In this document: positions 53,950-62,642 of the stretch, one piece after another | Layout: each line of letters opens with the position of its first letter | Position numbering within the stretch: the stretch's first letter is position 1 | Virus record (IMG/VR): IMGVR_UViG_3300043434_000295 | Span: 62,001 to 126,000 of that record | Source: a virus | DNA length: 64,000 nucleotides | Reading direction: 5' to 3' (one strand) | Notes under the pieces: generated by a model | Databases searched by the model: none | The model's input: the letters and a program-made list of their open reading frames with translations, nothing else | What the model was told of the DNA's origin: nothing | Program-made: the position numbers and the translations under genes

Positions 53950-54049
53950 CTTTGCTTTCTATGGTGCGATTGTAGCGCTGCTACTAATTGTTACAGGTAG
54001 TCCTGGATTGGCTGTGATCATGATGTTTATTGCTTGGATAGCATCATGA
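53942..54049 (+). CDS. 35-residue membrane peptide
   Basis: Mostly one or two hydrophobic helices (FYGAIVALLLIVTG; LAVIMMFIAWIAS). Overlaps both neighbours. Confidence 0.5.
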   Translation: MNDFAFYGAIVALLLIVTGSPGLAVIMMFIAWIAS

Positions 54050-54231
54050 TTTTAGGCTATACCGAAAAGGAAGATGGTAGCTGGGAAGCAATTATGCCCG
54101 CTGAACGTGGATACATATACACTCAAGCTTTCATCTTATGCCGTGAATGTAATAAGGCAATTCGACCTCAGGGTGGACCTCGATATAACAGTGTATGTTT
54201 GGAATGCTATGAAAAGATACGAAAAATTTGA
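54046..54231 (+). CDS. Small zinc-binding-type protein
   Basis: 61 residues from 54046. CREC and CLEC pairs form a zinc ribbon. Confidence 0.6.
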   Translation: MILGYTEKEDGSWEAIMPAERGYIYTQAFILCRECNKAIRPQGGPRYNSVCLECYEKIRKI

Positions 54232-54379
54232 CGACTGGTTTTGGGAGATAGAGGGATTTGGAACTCGAGGAGAACGATTCTTCGAATCACTTGATCATAT
54301 GTCTGATAAAGAAGGCCTTGAATGGTTGAAGGCTTGTTGGGAATGTGCACGAAATGAACATAAGGAATCAAATGAATAA
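54209..54379 (+). CDS. Small hypothetical protein
   Basis: 56 residues (MKRYEKFDDWFWEIEGFGTRGERF). Overlaps the zinc-ribbon gene. Not recognised. Confidence 0.5.
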   Translation: MKRYEKFDDWFWEIEGFGTRGERFFESLDHMSDKEGLEWLKACWECARNEHKESNE

Positions 54380-54593
54380 AGGCTTAAATGTACCAGGTTT
54401 GAAATTACCTTGGGAAGTTGTTGATGCAATCATATTGGCTGCAATGCTTGATCAGCATACTACATTGAAAACCGAGTTATACGAACATCATGTGAATGGA
54501 AAATGGATGCATCCCGAAGATGTAATTCGTTCTAAGGATATGCTTGTTCACATTGAAGCTATTATTGATTATTATGGAGGTGGAAATGTCTGA
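54372..54593 (+). CDS. Small hypothetical protein
   Basis: AAGGA before 54372. 73 residues, helical with several His (ELYEHHVNGKWMHPED). Not recognised. Confidence 0.6.
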   Translation: MNKGLNVPGLKLPWEVVDAIILAAMLDQHTTLKTELYEHHVNGKWMHPEDVIRSKDMLVHIEAIIDYYGGGNV

Positions 54594-55014
54594 AGATAAG
54601 TATGATGCCTTTGTTGCGGGATTAGAATCTAAGTATCCAAAAATGTTTAGTGAACCTTATGGCGGTGTGGCTGTAGGTGAAGGTTGGTGGCCTATCATCG
54701 AAGCACTCTGTGCACAAATTCATCATCATGTAAAATGGAAACAGGAACAGAAAGAAAAGTATAATCGTGGAGAAGGTTGTCCTCCTGTAACTATTTCGCA
54801 AATCAAGGAAAAGTTTGGTGGCCTTCGTTTCTACTACGAAGGTGGCGATCCAGCTATTGCTGGTATGGTCACTATGGCAGAATCCTGGGCAGCTCATTCC
54901 TGTGAAGAATGCGGCAAACCTGGAAAGTCTCGCGAAGGTGGTTGGATTCGTACTCTCTGCGATGAACATGAGGCAGAACGCCAAGCCGAAATGAAAAGAC
55001 GTTTTGGTGATTAA
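54586..55014 (+). CDS. Conserved phage protein with zinc-binding C-terminus
   Basis: GGAGG before 54586. 142 residues. IKEKFGGLRFYYEGGD and ESWAAHSCEECGKPGKSR ... TLCDEHE match a family spread widely through phages. Function unknown. Confidence 0.75.
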   Translation: MSEDKYDAFVAGLESKYPKMFSEPYGGVAVGEGWWPIIEALCAQIHHHVKWKQEQKEKYNRGEGCPPVTISQIKEKFGGLRFYYEGGDPAIAGMVTMAESWAAHSCEECGKPGKSREGGWIRTLCDEHEAERQAEMKRRFGD

Positions 55015-55035
55015 GATAAATTTGAAAAATTAAAT

Positions 55036-55064
55036 TGTACAGAAATTCGTGGAATTGGTATAAT
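55036..55064 (+). promoter_or_regulatory. Promoter of AAA+ gene
   Basis: TGTACA, AAATTCGT, 17 bp, TATAAT; 35 bp before the ATG. Confidence 0.7.
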
Positions 55065-55098
55065 AGATCTCTGAGTAACAACTAAATGTAACTATATT

Positions 55099-56160
55099 AT
55101 GACTTACTACATTCGTAATGGAAATCAATTTGACGTAGCTAAAGAGAAGTCTCTTGACATTCAAGATTCTCTTCCCGCAGGGAACTATATTGTCAAGGAA
55201 CGACCAATGGATGGTCCTCTCTACCTTGAAGGTGTTGATGACTTTACTCCTATTAAGAAACTTTATGGTACTACTACTCGTGATGCAGATCGTATCATGC
55301 GTACTTACCAAGATCGCGGTATCTCTACCGGTGTTTTACTGAATGGTGAAAAGGGGTCGGGTAAAACATTGCTAGCCAAGACTTTGTCTATTGAAGCAGC
55401 TAAGCTTGGTATTCCTACTATTATCATCAATGCTCCTTGGGTTGGTGACAAGTTCAATAAGTTCATTCAAGATATTGATCAAGAATGTATCATCATGTTT
55501 GATGAATTTGAAAAGGTGTACGACTCCGATCAGCAGGAAGTTATTCTTACTCTATTGGATGGTGTATTCCCTTCGAAGAAACTATTCGTTCTAACCTGTA
55601 ACGATAAGTGGCGTATTGATTCTCATATGCGTAACCGTCCTGGTCGTATCTTCTACATGCTGGACTTCAAAGGTCTGGAAGATGAATTCATTCGTGAGTA
55701 CTGTGAAGATACTCTTAAGGCTAAGGAACATATCGAAAAGATTTGTCAAATTGCTGCTACCTTCTCGCAGTTTAACTTTGACATGTTGAAAGCTCTTGTT
55801 GAGGAAATGAATCGATACGACGAAGAACCTCGTCAAGCTCTACGTATGTTGAATGCTAAGCCTGAATTCTCGGGTGATAGTAACTTTAAGGTCGAGTGGC
55901 GCTTCAATGGTAAACTTATTGAGGATACTAACTGCGAACCTAACACTTGGCAAGGCAACCCATTGATGGCTGAACGCATTCATGGTTGGTATGATACCGA
56001 TCCCGATAGCGACGAAGATAAGGGTAAGTCTATCCGCTTTGGTGTGCACGATCTTATTCAGGTTATGCCCAAGGAAGGTCGCTTTGTGTACAAGCAAGGT
56101 GAAGTGGAAATCACCATGATTCGTAAAGCGGAACACCAATTCAACTGGGACGCTTTTTAA
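55099..56160 (+). CDS. AAA+ family ATPase
   Basis: 353 residues. GEKGSGKTLLAKT is Walker A, IIMFDEFEKV Walker B, FVLTCND sensor 1, RNRPGR the Arg finger. Resembles phage AAA+ proteins of cyanophages and large myoviruses with a C-terminal beta-rich extension. No clear ribosome site. Likely protein remodelling; substrate unknown. Confidence 0.85.
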   Translation: MTYYIRNGNQFDVAKEKSLDIQDSLPAGNYIVKERPMDGPLYLEGVDDFTPIKKLYGTTTRDADRIMRTYQDRGISTGVLLNGEKGSGKTLLAKTLSIEAAKLGIPTIIINAPWVGDKFNKFIQDIDQECIIMFDEFEKVYDSDQQEVILTLLDGVFPSKKLFVLTCNDKWRIDSHMRNRPGRIFYMLDFKGLEDEFIREYCEDTLKAKEHIEKICQIAATFSQFNFDMLKALVEEMNRYDEEPRQALRMLNAKPEFSGDSNFKVEWRFNGKLIEDTNCEPNTWQGNPLMAERIHGWYDTDPDSDEDKGKSIRFGVHDLIQVMPKEGRFVYKQGEVEITMIRKAEHQFNWDAF

Positions 56161-56175
56161 TACTAAAGTTCTATA

Positions 56176-56225
56176 TGTACAAAAACTCCTTTCCTTGATA
56201 TAATTAATCTACAGGAAAGGAGTTT
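56176..56225 (+). promoter_or_regulatory. Promoter nested inside an RBS-sequestering inverted repeat
   Basis: TGTACA (56176), 17 bp, TATAAT (56199). A perfect 13-bp inverted repeat (56183-56195 with 56213-56225) encloses the -10, and its right arm is the AAGGAG ribosome site. Only read-through mRNA contains both arms. Confidence 0.7.
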
Positions 56226-56228
56226 GAT

Positions 56229-56438
56229 ATGGCAAGAATTGAAAAACCCAATGTTCAGGCTTTCAAAGTTGAACTGTATGAATATGAGCGTGGTTGGGGA
56301 TCGAAGCACTGGGACACTTGGTACTTTGATAACGAACAGGAAGCACGTCAAGCAGCCATTGATTATAACCTAAAGCACAATAACAAAGATTACGTACCTG
56401 ACTGGTATGTTCGTGCAGATTACACAGGACCCGTATGA
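56229..56438 (+). CDS. Small hypothetical protein
   Basis: 69 residues with strong AAGGAG site. AFKVELYEYERGWGSKHWDTWYFDNEQEARQAA resembles small early phage proteins. Translation probably depends on its own promoter (see preceding feature). Confidence 0.65.
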   Translation: MARIEKPNVQAFKVELYEYERGWGSKHWDTWYFDNEQEARQAAIDYNLKHNNKDYVPDWYVRADYTGPV

Positions 56439-56617
56439 TGAAAAATTTTCTTGATGAGATATTGTATCAACTATACAGTTCTTCTCTTTCGATTATGGAT
56501 GTAATTGTAATTAGTGTTATTAGTGCACTTGCACACGAGTATCACTGGTCTGTTTGGATTGTGTTGATTCCATGGATTGCATATTCGGCTTATCAAAAAG
56601 TTAAGTACGACAAATGA
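56435..56617 (+). CDS. Small membrane protein
   Basis: 60 residues, hydrophobic segments around 20-35 and 40-55. Overlaps both neighbours. Confidence 0.5.
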   Translation: MMKNFLDEILYQLYSSSLSIMDVIVISVISALAHEYHWSVWIVLIPWIAYSAYQKVKYDK

Positions 56618-56976
56618 AAGCATATCTACATGGCAAGATACACGCCAAGAAATACGGTGGAGTCTCAGATGATTACGCAGACATTGACGACTTCATCGAT
56701 TCAACTAAACAAGCAGTTGCTGATGTTAGACACAGAGCAATTTTACATTCAGCATTTGGATGTTTCCTCGTCGAGAAAATGTTTGGTCGTACAAGGATCA
56801 ACTCCGATGGACGCGAATATTCTCCAAGAGATGTTGCTGAAGATCATATCCAACAAGACTTAGGCTTCATCCCTACGATGGAGATGTACCTAAACAATAT
56901 GACCATTCAGCCCTGGATGAGTGGTACTGAAAAGAAAAACCAGGCAACTCGTAAATTCATTAAACTTGAGGATTGA
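56614..56976 (+). CDS. DUF6915-like protein
   Basis: 120 residues. HAKKYGGVSDDYADIDDFIDSTKQAVADVRHRAILHSAFGCFLVEKMFG ... INSDGREYSPRDVAEDHI matches the DUF6915-type phage/bacterial family. Helical; function unknown. Confidence 0.7.
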   Translation: MKAYLHGKIHAKKYGGVSDDYADIDDFIDSTKQAVADVRHRAILHSAFGCFLVEKMFGRTRINSDGREYSPRDVAEDHIQQDLGFIPTMEMYLNNMTIQPWMSGTEKKNQATRKFIKLED

Positions 56977-56982
56977 TATATT

Positions 56983-57336
56983 ATGGCAAGCAAATTGGTT
57001 CGTATCGAGGCTCCTATTAAAGGTGTCTTTGGTGAGACGGTGAACGTCGGTGATGTAGTCATGGTTATGACTACTGGTTGGGGTAATGCTTATTTGAATA
57101 AAGGTAAGTATCTTGGTTATGTTGAAGGCAGTGGTTACTATAAACAGTGCGCACAGATTGCAATTGAAACCAAGCGATACGTTCAAGTGAAACCAGATGG
57201 CACTGAGTTTAATTGGAATAAAGATTATAACCGAGATACTTGGCAAGAAGTACGTAAAACGCTTACACGTAAAGAGATTCCGTATACACGTATTTCAACT
57301 CTCAAACTTAATCGCATCGCAACTCTGAAAGCCTAA
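56983..57336 (+). CDS. Hypothetical protein
   Basis: 117 residues, beta-rich with GDVVMVMTTGWGNAYLNKGKYLG, perhaps an SH3-like barrel. Not recognised. Confidence 0.6.
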   Translation: MASKLVRIEAPIKGVFGETVNVGDVVMVMTTGWGNAYLNKGKYLGYVEGSGYYKQCAQIAIETKRYVQVKPDGTEFNWNKDYNRDTWQEVRKTLTRKEIPYTRISTLKLNRIATLKA

Positions 57337-57337
57337 C

Positions 57338-57811
57338 ATGTCTAATCTACAATCTGCTTTTGATAAACTGCTTGAAGAACAACGTGAACTTCAAAAGAAG
57401 TTTCAAACGACTGCACAAGCACTCTTTAAAGAAACCACTAAGGAATTCTTTGACAAGAATCCCAATGTGACTGCTATCGTCTGGACACAATATACACCTT
57501 ACTTTAATGATGGCGATACTTGCGAATTCGGTGTACGTGATGCCACTTTTACAAATGCTCCAGATCCTGAAAATGTTAGATGGGGTGAATATGACGGTGA
57601 TGAAGAAGTCGCTGCCGATGGATCTGAGATCTTTGCTTGGGAAGGTTGGGGTGAAGCACCTCATAGTCTAAATACTGAAATGTGTAAGGCGTTTGATCGA
57701 ATGATTCAATCTTCTGAAATGGAAGATGTCATGAAAGCGATGTTTGGTGACCACGTCAAAGTGGTTGCTACTCGTGAAGGTTTTGATGTGGATGATTACG
57801 ATCATGATTAA
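57338..57811 (+). CDS. Hypothetical acidic protein
   Basis: 157 residues. Helical N-terminus, then IVWTQYTPYFNDGDTCEFGV, which I recall in phage proteins of unknown function. Very acidic C-terminus. Confidence 0.6.
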   Translation: MSNLQSAFDKLLEEQRELQKKFQTTAQALFKETTKEFFDKNPNVTAIVWTQYTPYFNDGDTCEFGVRDATFTNAPDPENVRWGEYDGDEEVAADGSEIFAWEGWGEAPHSLNTEMCKAFDRMIQSSEMEDVMKAMFGDHVKVVATREGFDVDDYDHD

Positions 57812-57980
57812 AGCATTTTCTGTATTTGCATTTATCTTTTCCATTCTTGTTTTTATCCAACTTGGATGGAAGGTTCTTACACACCAGGAAAAATGGGAGT
57901 TTACAAAAATTCTTTTTCGTGGTATAATTATTAGTATGGTAACGGTCACCATCTTGGCCGGAATTGTTATTTTGTTCTAA
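57804..57980 (+). CDS. Small membrane protein
   Basis: 58 residues from 57804, two TM segments. Overlaps the upstream stop; a promoter for the next gene lies within it. Confidence 0.55.
   Translation: MIKAFSVFAFIFSILVFIQLGWKVLTHQEKWEFTKILFRGIIISMVTVTILAGIVILF
57900..57928 (+). promoter_or_regulatory. Promoter of SPFH gene
   Basis: TTTACA, AAAATTCTT, 17 bp, TATAAT, inside the preceding coding region. Confidence 0.65.
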
Positions 57981-57988
57981 GGAAATAT

Positions 57989-58783
57989 ATGAATCGCTTT
58001 GTTAAACTGTCTTTGATTGCCGGCGCAGTTGCTTCTATGGTTGCATGTACTCGTATTGAGACAGGTGAAGTTGGTGTTCGAGTTGGTTTTGATAAACAAG
58101 TTCAGTCTGGTGAATTGATGCCAGGTACTTTTAACCAAGTTCTTATTGGTGATGTTTTGACTTTCCCAGTTAAAGACGTTAACGTTGTCATGGAGAATAT
58201 GACTCCGGTTGCAAAAGACAACTCTACAATGGCAGACCTTGACGCAGTTGTTGTATATAACATTAATCCTAACCAAGTTAGTGAATTGTATTCTACGAAG
58301 AACAAGAGTTTCCATGCAGAAGCAAAAGGTGACATTTTCTTGATGTATAACTATGTCGTACAAAATGCTCGTAACGCAATCTATAAGACTGCTCGTAAAT
58401 ACGAAGCTCTTGACATGGCTGATAACCGTGATCAAATGGAACAGATGATTAAAGAGGAAATCACTAAAAATCTTGCTGAAGAAAAGTTGGATGGTTCTAT
58501 TACTATCTCTCAGGTGATGATTCGCAACGTTACTCCTGCAGCAAGCGTTGTTGATTCTGCTAATGCATTGGTTCGCTCCAAGAACGAACTGAAACAAAAA
58601 GAAGTTGAAGTGAAGACTGCTGAAGCAGAAGCACGTCGTATGGCTGCATTGGCAAATCAATCCAGTTCTTCTATTGCATATATGCAAGCTCAGGCAATGT
58701 TGAATATCTCTGAAGGTATTAAAAATGGAAAGGTACAAACAATTGTTGTTCCTTCTAACTTCACCGCATTGATGACAAAATGA
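57989..58783 (+). CDS. SPFH/prohibitin-family lipoprotein
   Basis: 264 residues, AAGGAA upstream. Signal peptide with lipobox SMVAC (residue 20), then TGEVGVRVGFDKQVQSGELMPGTF ... VVYNINPNQVSELY and a C-terminal coiled coil (KEVEVKTAEAEARRMAA) typical of SPFH proteins. Such scaffolds control membrane proteases or exclude superinfecting phages; the role here is inferred. Confidence 0.85.
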   Translation: MNRFVKLSLIAGAVASMVACTRIETGEVGVRVGFDKQVQSGELMPGTFNQVLIGDVLTFPVKDVNVVMENMTPVAKDNSTMADLDAVVVYNINPNQVSELYSTKNKSFHAEAKGDIFLMYNYVVQNARNAIYKTARKYEALDMADNRDQMEQMIKEEITKNLAEEKLDGSITISQVMIRNVTPAASVVDSANALVRSKNELKQKEVEVKTAEAEARRMAALANQSSSSIAYMQAQAMLNISEGIKNGKVQTIVVPSNFTALMTK

Positions 58784-58974
58784 AATTTCCCAAACTAACA
58801 CCTAATTGGTTTACAGTTCTTCCGGGAACTGTAAAGTTAGCAAGTTTTACACTGTTTGTTATTTGGTGTGCAATGCTTATAACTAATCCTGGTTTTACTC
58901 TATTACTTACTGCAGTAACTCTAAGTATTGTAAGCATTATGAGGATTGCTGTTTTTCTAGTGGAAAAGAAATAA
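58780..58974 (+). CDS. Small membrane protein
   Basis: 64 residues, two TM segments. ATGA overlap with the SPFH gene. Confidence 0.55.
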   Translation: MKFPKLTPNWFTVLPGTVKLASFTLFVIWCAMLITNPGFTLLLTAVTLSIVSIMRIAVFLVEKK

Positions 58975-59156
58975 TGAGTGACTTCGAAGTACATCCAATA
59001 GGTACTTCACGGGAGATTAAACTCTCCCGTGAACTTGCGCAGTCAATTGATGAAGCAATAACACAATATGGTAAAGTAGTTCCTCATGATGTTCTGCAAG
59101 CATATCTAAAACTTAGAGAATTTTATGCAAAACAAATCGAAACAGAACTGTTGTAA
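58974..59156 (+). CDS. Small hypothetical protein
   Basis: 60 residues, helical. Start overlaps the upstream stop. Confidence 0.55.
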   Translation: MSDFEVHPIGTSREIKLSRELAQSIDEAITQYGKVVPHDVLQAYLKLREFYAKQIETELL

Positions 59157-59283
59157 CGGAGATTGTCGTCAAGGCAGGGATTGCCCACACTATGATGGCA
59201 CAGTTCCTGGTTTTTCTAAGATCATAATCACTATCATTACTGTTATGATAGTACTTTTAACAATAAAAACATTATTGTCATGA
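59125..59283 (+). CDS. Small Cys-motif membrane protein
   Basis: 52 residues. CNGDCRQGRDCP matches a short motif common in phages of Burkholderia and Pseudomonas, followed by a C-terminal TM (IIITIITVMIVLLTI). Overlaps both neighbours. Confidence 0.6.
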   Translation: MQNKSKQNCCNGDCRQGRDCPHYDGTVPGFSKIIITIITVMIVLLTIKTLLS

Positions 59284-59948
59284 AAATTTACATTTCAAAC
59301 TATCGCAATCATTGGATTTCTCCTTATACTATTCTAGAAAAGGTACTTTTTTGGAAAAATTGGGAAGAAATTGACTATGATGAGCCTTGGGTTGAAAAAT
59401 GGTCTGATCGTTTGATGCCTTTTTGCAATTTTTGGCAAAAATTTTTGGATTTTGTTCATCCTGATGTTAATTATGTGAAAATTGACCGTTGGGATACATG
59501 GTCTATGGATCATACATTGGGCAAAATCGCTCTTCCAATGCTAAAACAACTAAAAGCAACCAAACATGGTGCACCTTTGGTTGACGACGAAGACGTTCCA
59601 GACGAATTGAAGTCTACTTCAGCACCTGCAAAAGAAAATGAATGGGATACTGATGGAAACCACTTCAAACGCTGGGATTACGTCATGGACGAAATGATTT
59701 TTGCCTTTGAACACCGTCTCGATGATTCATGGCAAGACGCTTATCGCTCTGGTGAGATTGATTTTGTCTCCGTGCCAGTTGACAAAGATGGAAATGAAGT
59801 TCCAAAGGCCAGCGCAAAGTATTTTGAAATGCGTAAAGGACCTAAAGACACGTATCAGTGTGATTATGATGGAATTCGTAAAGTAGAGGAACGTATCCAA
59901 AATGGATTCCGTTTGTTTGGAAAATATTATTCGGGACTATGGGACTAA
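59280..59948 (+). CDS. Conserved T4-like protein of unknown function
   Basis: 222 residues. YRNHWISPYTILEKVLFWK and YVKIDRWDTWSMDHTLGKIALPMLKQLK are highly conserved in cyanophages and other myoviruses. No known fold or activity. Confidence 0.75.
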   Translation: MKIYISNYRNHWISPYTILEKVLFWKNWEEIDYDEPWVEKWSDRLMPFCNFWQKFLDFVHPDVNYVKIDRWDTWSMDHTLGKIALPMLKQLKATKHGAPLVDDEDVPDELKSTSAPAKENEWDTDGNHFKRWDYVMDEMIFAFEHRLDDSWQDAYRSGEIDFVSVPVDKDGNEVPKASAKYFEMRKGPKDTYQCDYDGIRKVEERIQNGFRLFGKYYSGLWD

Positions 59949-60232
59949 TATTAAAAAATACAATTGAATGGATCCGAAATGACTTACGCTCTCATCCTAT
60001 TCGTTTTATCCTTGAGCTTACTGCATGGGCTTTGTCAATTGGGTGTTCATTGGTCATGGCTATTACAGTCCCGAATCCGCCCTTATTTTATTTGTACCCT
60101 GCTTGGATCCTCGGTTGTAGCATCTATCTCTGGGCTGCTTTTACTCGTGGAAGCTTTGGGATGGTTGCGAATTACTTACTTTTAACTGCAATTGATATTA
60201 TTGGATTGATGAGATTATGGACGACTGCGTAA
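59939..60232 (+). CDS. Membrane protein
   Basis: 97 residues with about three TM segments. Overlaps both neighbours. Confidence 0.55.
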   Translation: MGLILKNTIEWIRNDLRSHPIRFILELTAWALSIGCSLVMAITVPNPPLFYLYPAWILGCSIYLWAAFTRGSFGMVANYLLLTAIDIIGLMRLWTTA

Positions 60233-60807
60233 TTTACGACTTTGAAACACTTGGTCAAGACCAACGTAATTCGGTCGTTTTGTCATTCGCAATGATTACT
60301 TTTAGCGAACGACACTATAAGAGTGATCCATATGAATATATGGAACTAGTGAATAAAGCTAAGTTCATTAAGTTTGATGTAGCATCTCAAGTTAATGCCG
60401 GTCGTAAGATTAATCTTGAAACACTAAAGTGGTGGAAAGATCAAGGTGACGAAGCACAGAAACAACTTCGTCCTTTACTTGATGATAAACCACTTTCAGA
60501 ACTTGCTAATTTCATCAAGAAAAACACTGAAGATTGTAAGATTAAGAAATCATTCACTCGTGGTAATACGTTTGATCCTATGTTTCTACAATATATTATG
60601 GAAGAAACTGGTGATAAGGATCCATTTCACTGGCGTTCCGTACGTGATACGCGCTCTATGATTGAAGGTATGTCATTTGGAATGAAACTTGATAATGGTT
60701 TTACACCAAGTGAACTTGAAAACCAATTTATTAAACATGATCCAAGACACGATATTGCGATGGACGTCATGAGAATGCAACTTCTTGCACAAGCCATTTT
60801 ACAATAA
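60217..60807 (+). CDS. dexA: DexA-like 3'-5' exonuclease
   Basis: 196 residues of the DEDD superfamily: YDFETLG (D-E), RGNTFDPMFL (second D) and HDPRHDIAMDVMR (H-D). T4 DexA-like exonucleases degrade DNA 3'-5' in recombination and recycling. Confidence 0.85.
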   Translation: MDDCVIYDFETLGQDQRNSVVLSFAMITFSERHYKSDPYEYMELVNKAKFIKFDVASQVNAGRKINLETLKWWKDQGDEAQKQLRPLLDDKPLSELANFIKKNTEDCKIKKSFTRGNTFDPMFLQYIMEETGDKDPFHWRSVRDTRSMIEGMSFGMKLDNGFTPSELENQFIKHDPRHDIAMDVMRMQLLAQAILQ

Positions 60808-60826
60808 TTCGTTTTTATGATATAAT
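60798..60826 (+). promoter_or_regulatory. Promoter giving leaderless mRNA
   Basis: TTTACA, ATAATTCGT, 17 bp, TATAAT, then 6 nt to ATG 60833. Confidence 0.7.
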
Positions 60827-60832
60827 ACAAAT

Positions 60833-61684
60833 ATGAAAATAGCTCTTGCATCAGATTTACATATCGAATTTGGCCCCGTTTCATTAGAAAATGATGGGGC
60901 TGATGTGCTTATTTTGTCGGGCGATATTATTGTCGCCAATGATTTGAGGGAACGCGATGTTTACAATATTAGAGGCTACGCTGATCGTTCTAATAAATTC
61001 CATACGTTCTTTGAAGAATGTTGTGCGCGATTCCCTAATGTCATTTATGTTATGGGGAACCATGAACATTATCACGGTGATTTTAAGTTCACTCTTGAAC
61101 ATCTCCGCACTCATCTTAGCTACCTACCTAATCTTCATATTCTTGAAAGAGAATACGTTACTCTTGGCGATGTAACTTTCATCGGCGGCACACTTTGGAC
61201 TGATATGAATAATGGTGATGCACTGACGTTATATCATATGCGCACAATGATGAATGACTTCCGCATTGTTAAAAACAGTAATCGCGAAGTGAACTTCAAA
61301 GATGAAAATGGTAAGTTTCATACTCGGTCTGCAAAGTTTTGCGCTGAGGACGCCTTTGAAGAACATGTTAAGATGAAAGAATATATTCGTCATGTTATTG
61401 AAGGTCAATTTGATGAAAAATTTGTAGTAGTTGGTCACCATGCACCAAGTAAACAAAGCACAAAACCTCGCTATCAAAACGATACTTTGATGAATGGTGG
61501 TTATTCTTCTGATCTTAGTGAGTTTATTCTTGATCATCCTCAAATCAAAATCTGGACTCACGGTCACACTCATGATAAGTTTGATTATATGATTGGATCT
61601 ACTCGTATTATTTGTAACCCGCGCGGTTACATTGGTTATGAAGATACAGCTGATAACTTTAAATTAGAATATTTTGAAGTATGA
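60833..61684 (+). CDS. Calcineurin-like metallophosphoesterase
   Basis: 283 residues. SDLHIE, SGDII, GNHEHY, GHHAP and HGHTHD are the metal ligands. A relative sits at 25255. Substrate unknown. Confidence 0.88.
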   Translation: MKIALASDLHIEFGPVSLENDGADVLILSGDIIVANDLRERDVYNIRGYADRSNKFHTFFEECCARFPNVIYVMGNHEHYHGDFKFTLEHLRTHLSYLPNLHILEREYVTLGDVTFIGGTLWTDMNNGDALTLYHMRTMMNDFRIVKNSNREVNFKDENGKFHTRSAKFCAEDAFEEHVKMKEYIRHVIEGQFDEKFVVVGHHAPSKQSTKPRYQNDTLMNGGYSSDLSEFILDHPQIKIWTHGHTHDKFDYMIGSTRIICNPRGYIGYEDTADNFKLEYFEV

Positions 61685-62148
61685 TTGTTCAACTTGAAAC
61701 TGATGAAAATGGTGATTTGATTCTTCCACTTAGTGACGAGCTTTGTGCCGAAGCCGGCTGGAAGATCGGTGATACTATTGAATGGATTGATAATGGTGAT
61801 GGTTCTTGGACAATGAGGAAAAAAGAAATGGAAAAAGAACTTGTAATGGTTGAGTGTATTTCTACATTTCGTATGCGCTATGTTGTAGAAGTACCAAAGG
61901 GCAAAAAAGAATGGGCAATGGATACAGTTGTCTGCAATGAAGCTGAAGAGTTTTCTCAAGAACATATTGGCGAGCAAATCGTTTCTCACCGTGTGATTGA
62001 TGAAGCAGAATATCTTCGAATGTTTGATGAAGATAACTCTTATCTTAGCAAATGGGATAATGATCTAAAGTTTAGATGTGTTAAACGCTGGGAAGAATCA
62101 GAGATTGAACATTCTGAGTATTACTATGATACTGAAAGAAACAAATGA
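61681..62148 (+). CDS. Protein with AbrB/SpoVT-like N-terminus
   Basis: 155 residues. LETDENGDLILPLSDELCAEAGWKIGDTIEWI is a swapped-hairpin AbrB-like motif; the second half (VVEVPKGKKEWAMDTVV) is a separate phage domain. Possibly a DNA-binding regulator fused to another module. Confidence 0.65.
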   Translation: MIVQLETDENGDLILPLSDELCAEAGWKIGDTIEWIDNGDGSWTMRKKEMEKELVMVECISTFRMRYVVEVPKGKKEWAMDTVVCNEAEEFSQEHIGEQIVSHRVIDEAEYLRMFDEDNSYLSKWDNDLKFRCVKRWEESEIEHSEYYYDTERNK

Positions 62149-62642
62149 AAATCTATCTTGACATGGATGGAGTCCTTACGGACTTTGAAAAACGATATGA
62201 AGAATTGTTTGGTGTAAGACCAGACGAGGTACAGTCACGAACTAAACATTTTTGGGATAATTGGCAAGAATTTATCAATGGTGGTAACTTTAAAACTCTT
62301 GATAAACATAAACATGCAGATACTCTTTTGAATTTTGTAAATTCTCTTGGAGTTCCTGTTGAAATTTTATCTTCTTCGGGTGGTGAAAAAAATCATGAAT
62401 GTGTGACTATTCAAAAGATTGCATGGTTGTGTAATAATGGTATTCCATATAAAGCAAATATTGTTCCAGGTGGATCTAAGAAAGCTTCATATGCTCACCC
62501 TTGGCACATTTTAGTTGATGATACTCCACACGTCGTAGAAAAGTATCGTGCAGCAGGTGGTACTGCTGTACTTCACCATGATATCAATGAAACGATTGCA
62601 CAATTATCTAAGTTGCATTTAGAATGGCAGGGCGGTCAATGA
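62145..62642 (+). CDS. HAD-family phosphatase (5'-nucleotidase-like)
   Basis: 165 residues. LDMDGVLTDF is HAD motif I, SSSGG motif II, GSKKASYA the Lys motif, VDDTP motif IV. Similar phage enzymes dephosphorylate nucleotides. Confidence 0.85.
   Translation: MKIYLDMDGVLTDFEKRYEELFGVRPDEVQSRTKHFWDNWQEFINGGNFKTLDKHKHADTLLNFVNSLGVPVEILSSSGGEKNHECVTIQKIAWLCNNGIPYKANIVPGGSKKASYAHPWHILVDDTPHVVEKYRAAGGTAVLHHDINETIAQLSKLHLEWQGGQ

Noticed and set aside
57936-57980. Leaderless start at 57936 after the SPFH promoter
   Set aside because: The ATG is 7 nt after the -10 but in frame within the upstream gene and would make only a 14-residue peptide; likely coincidence.
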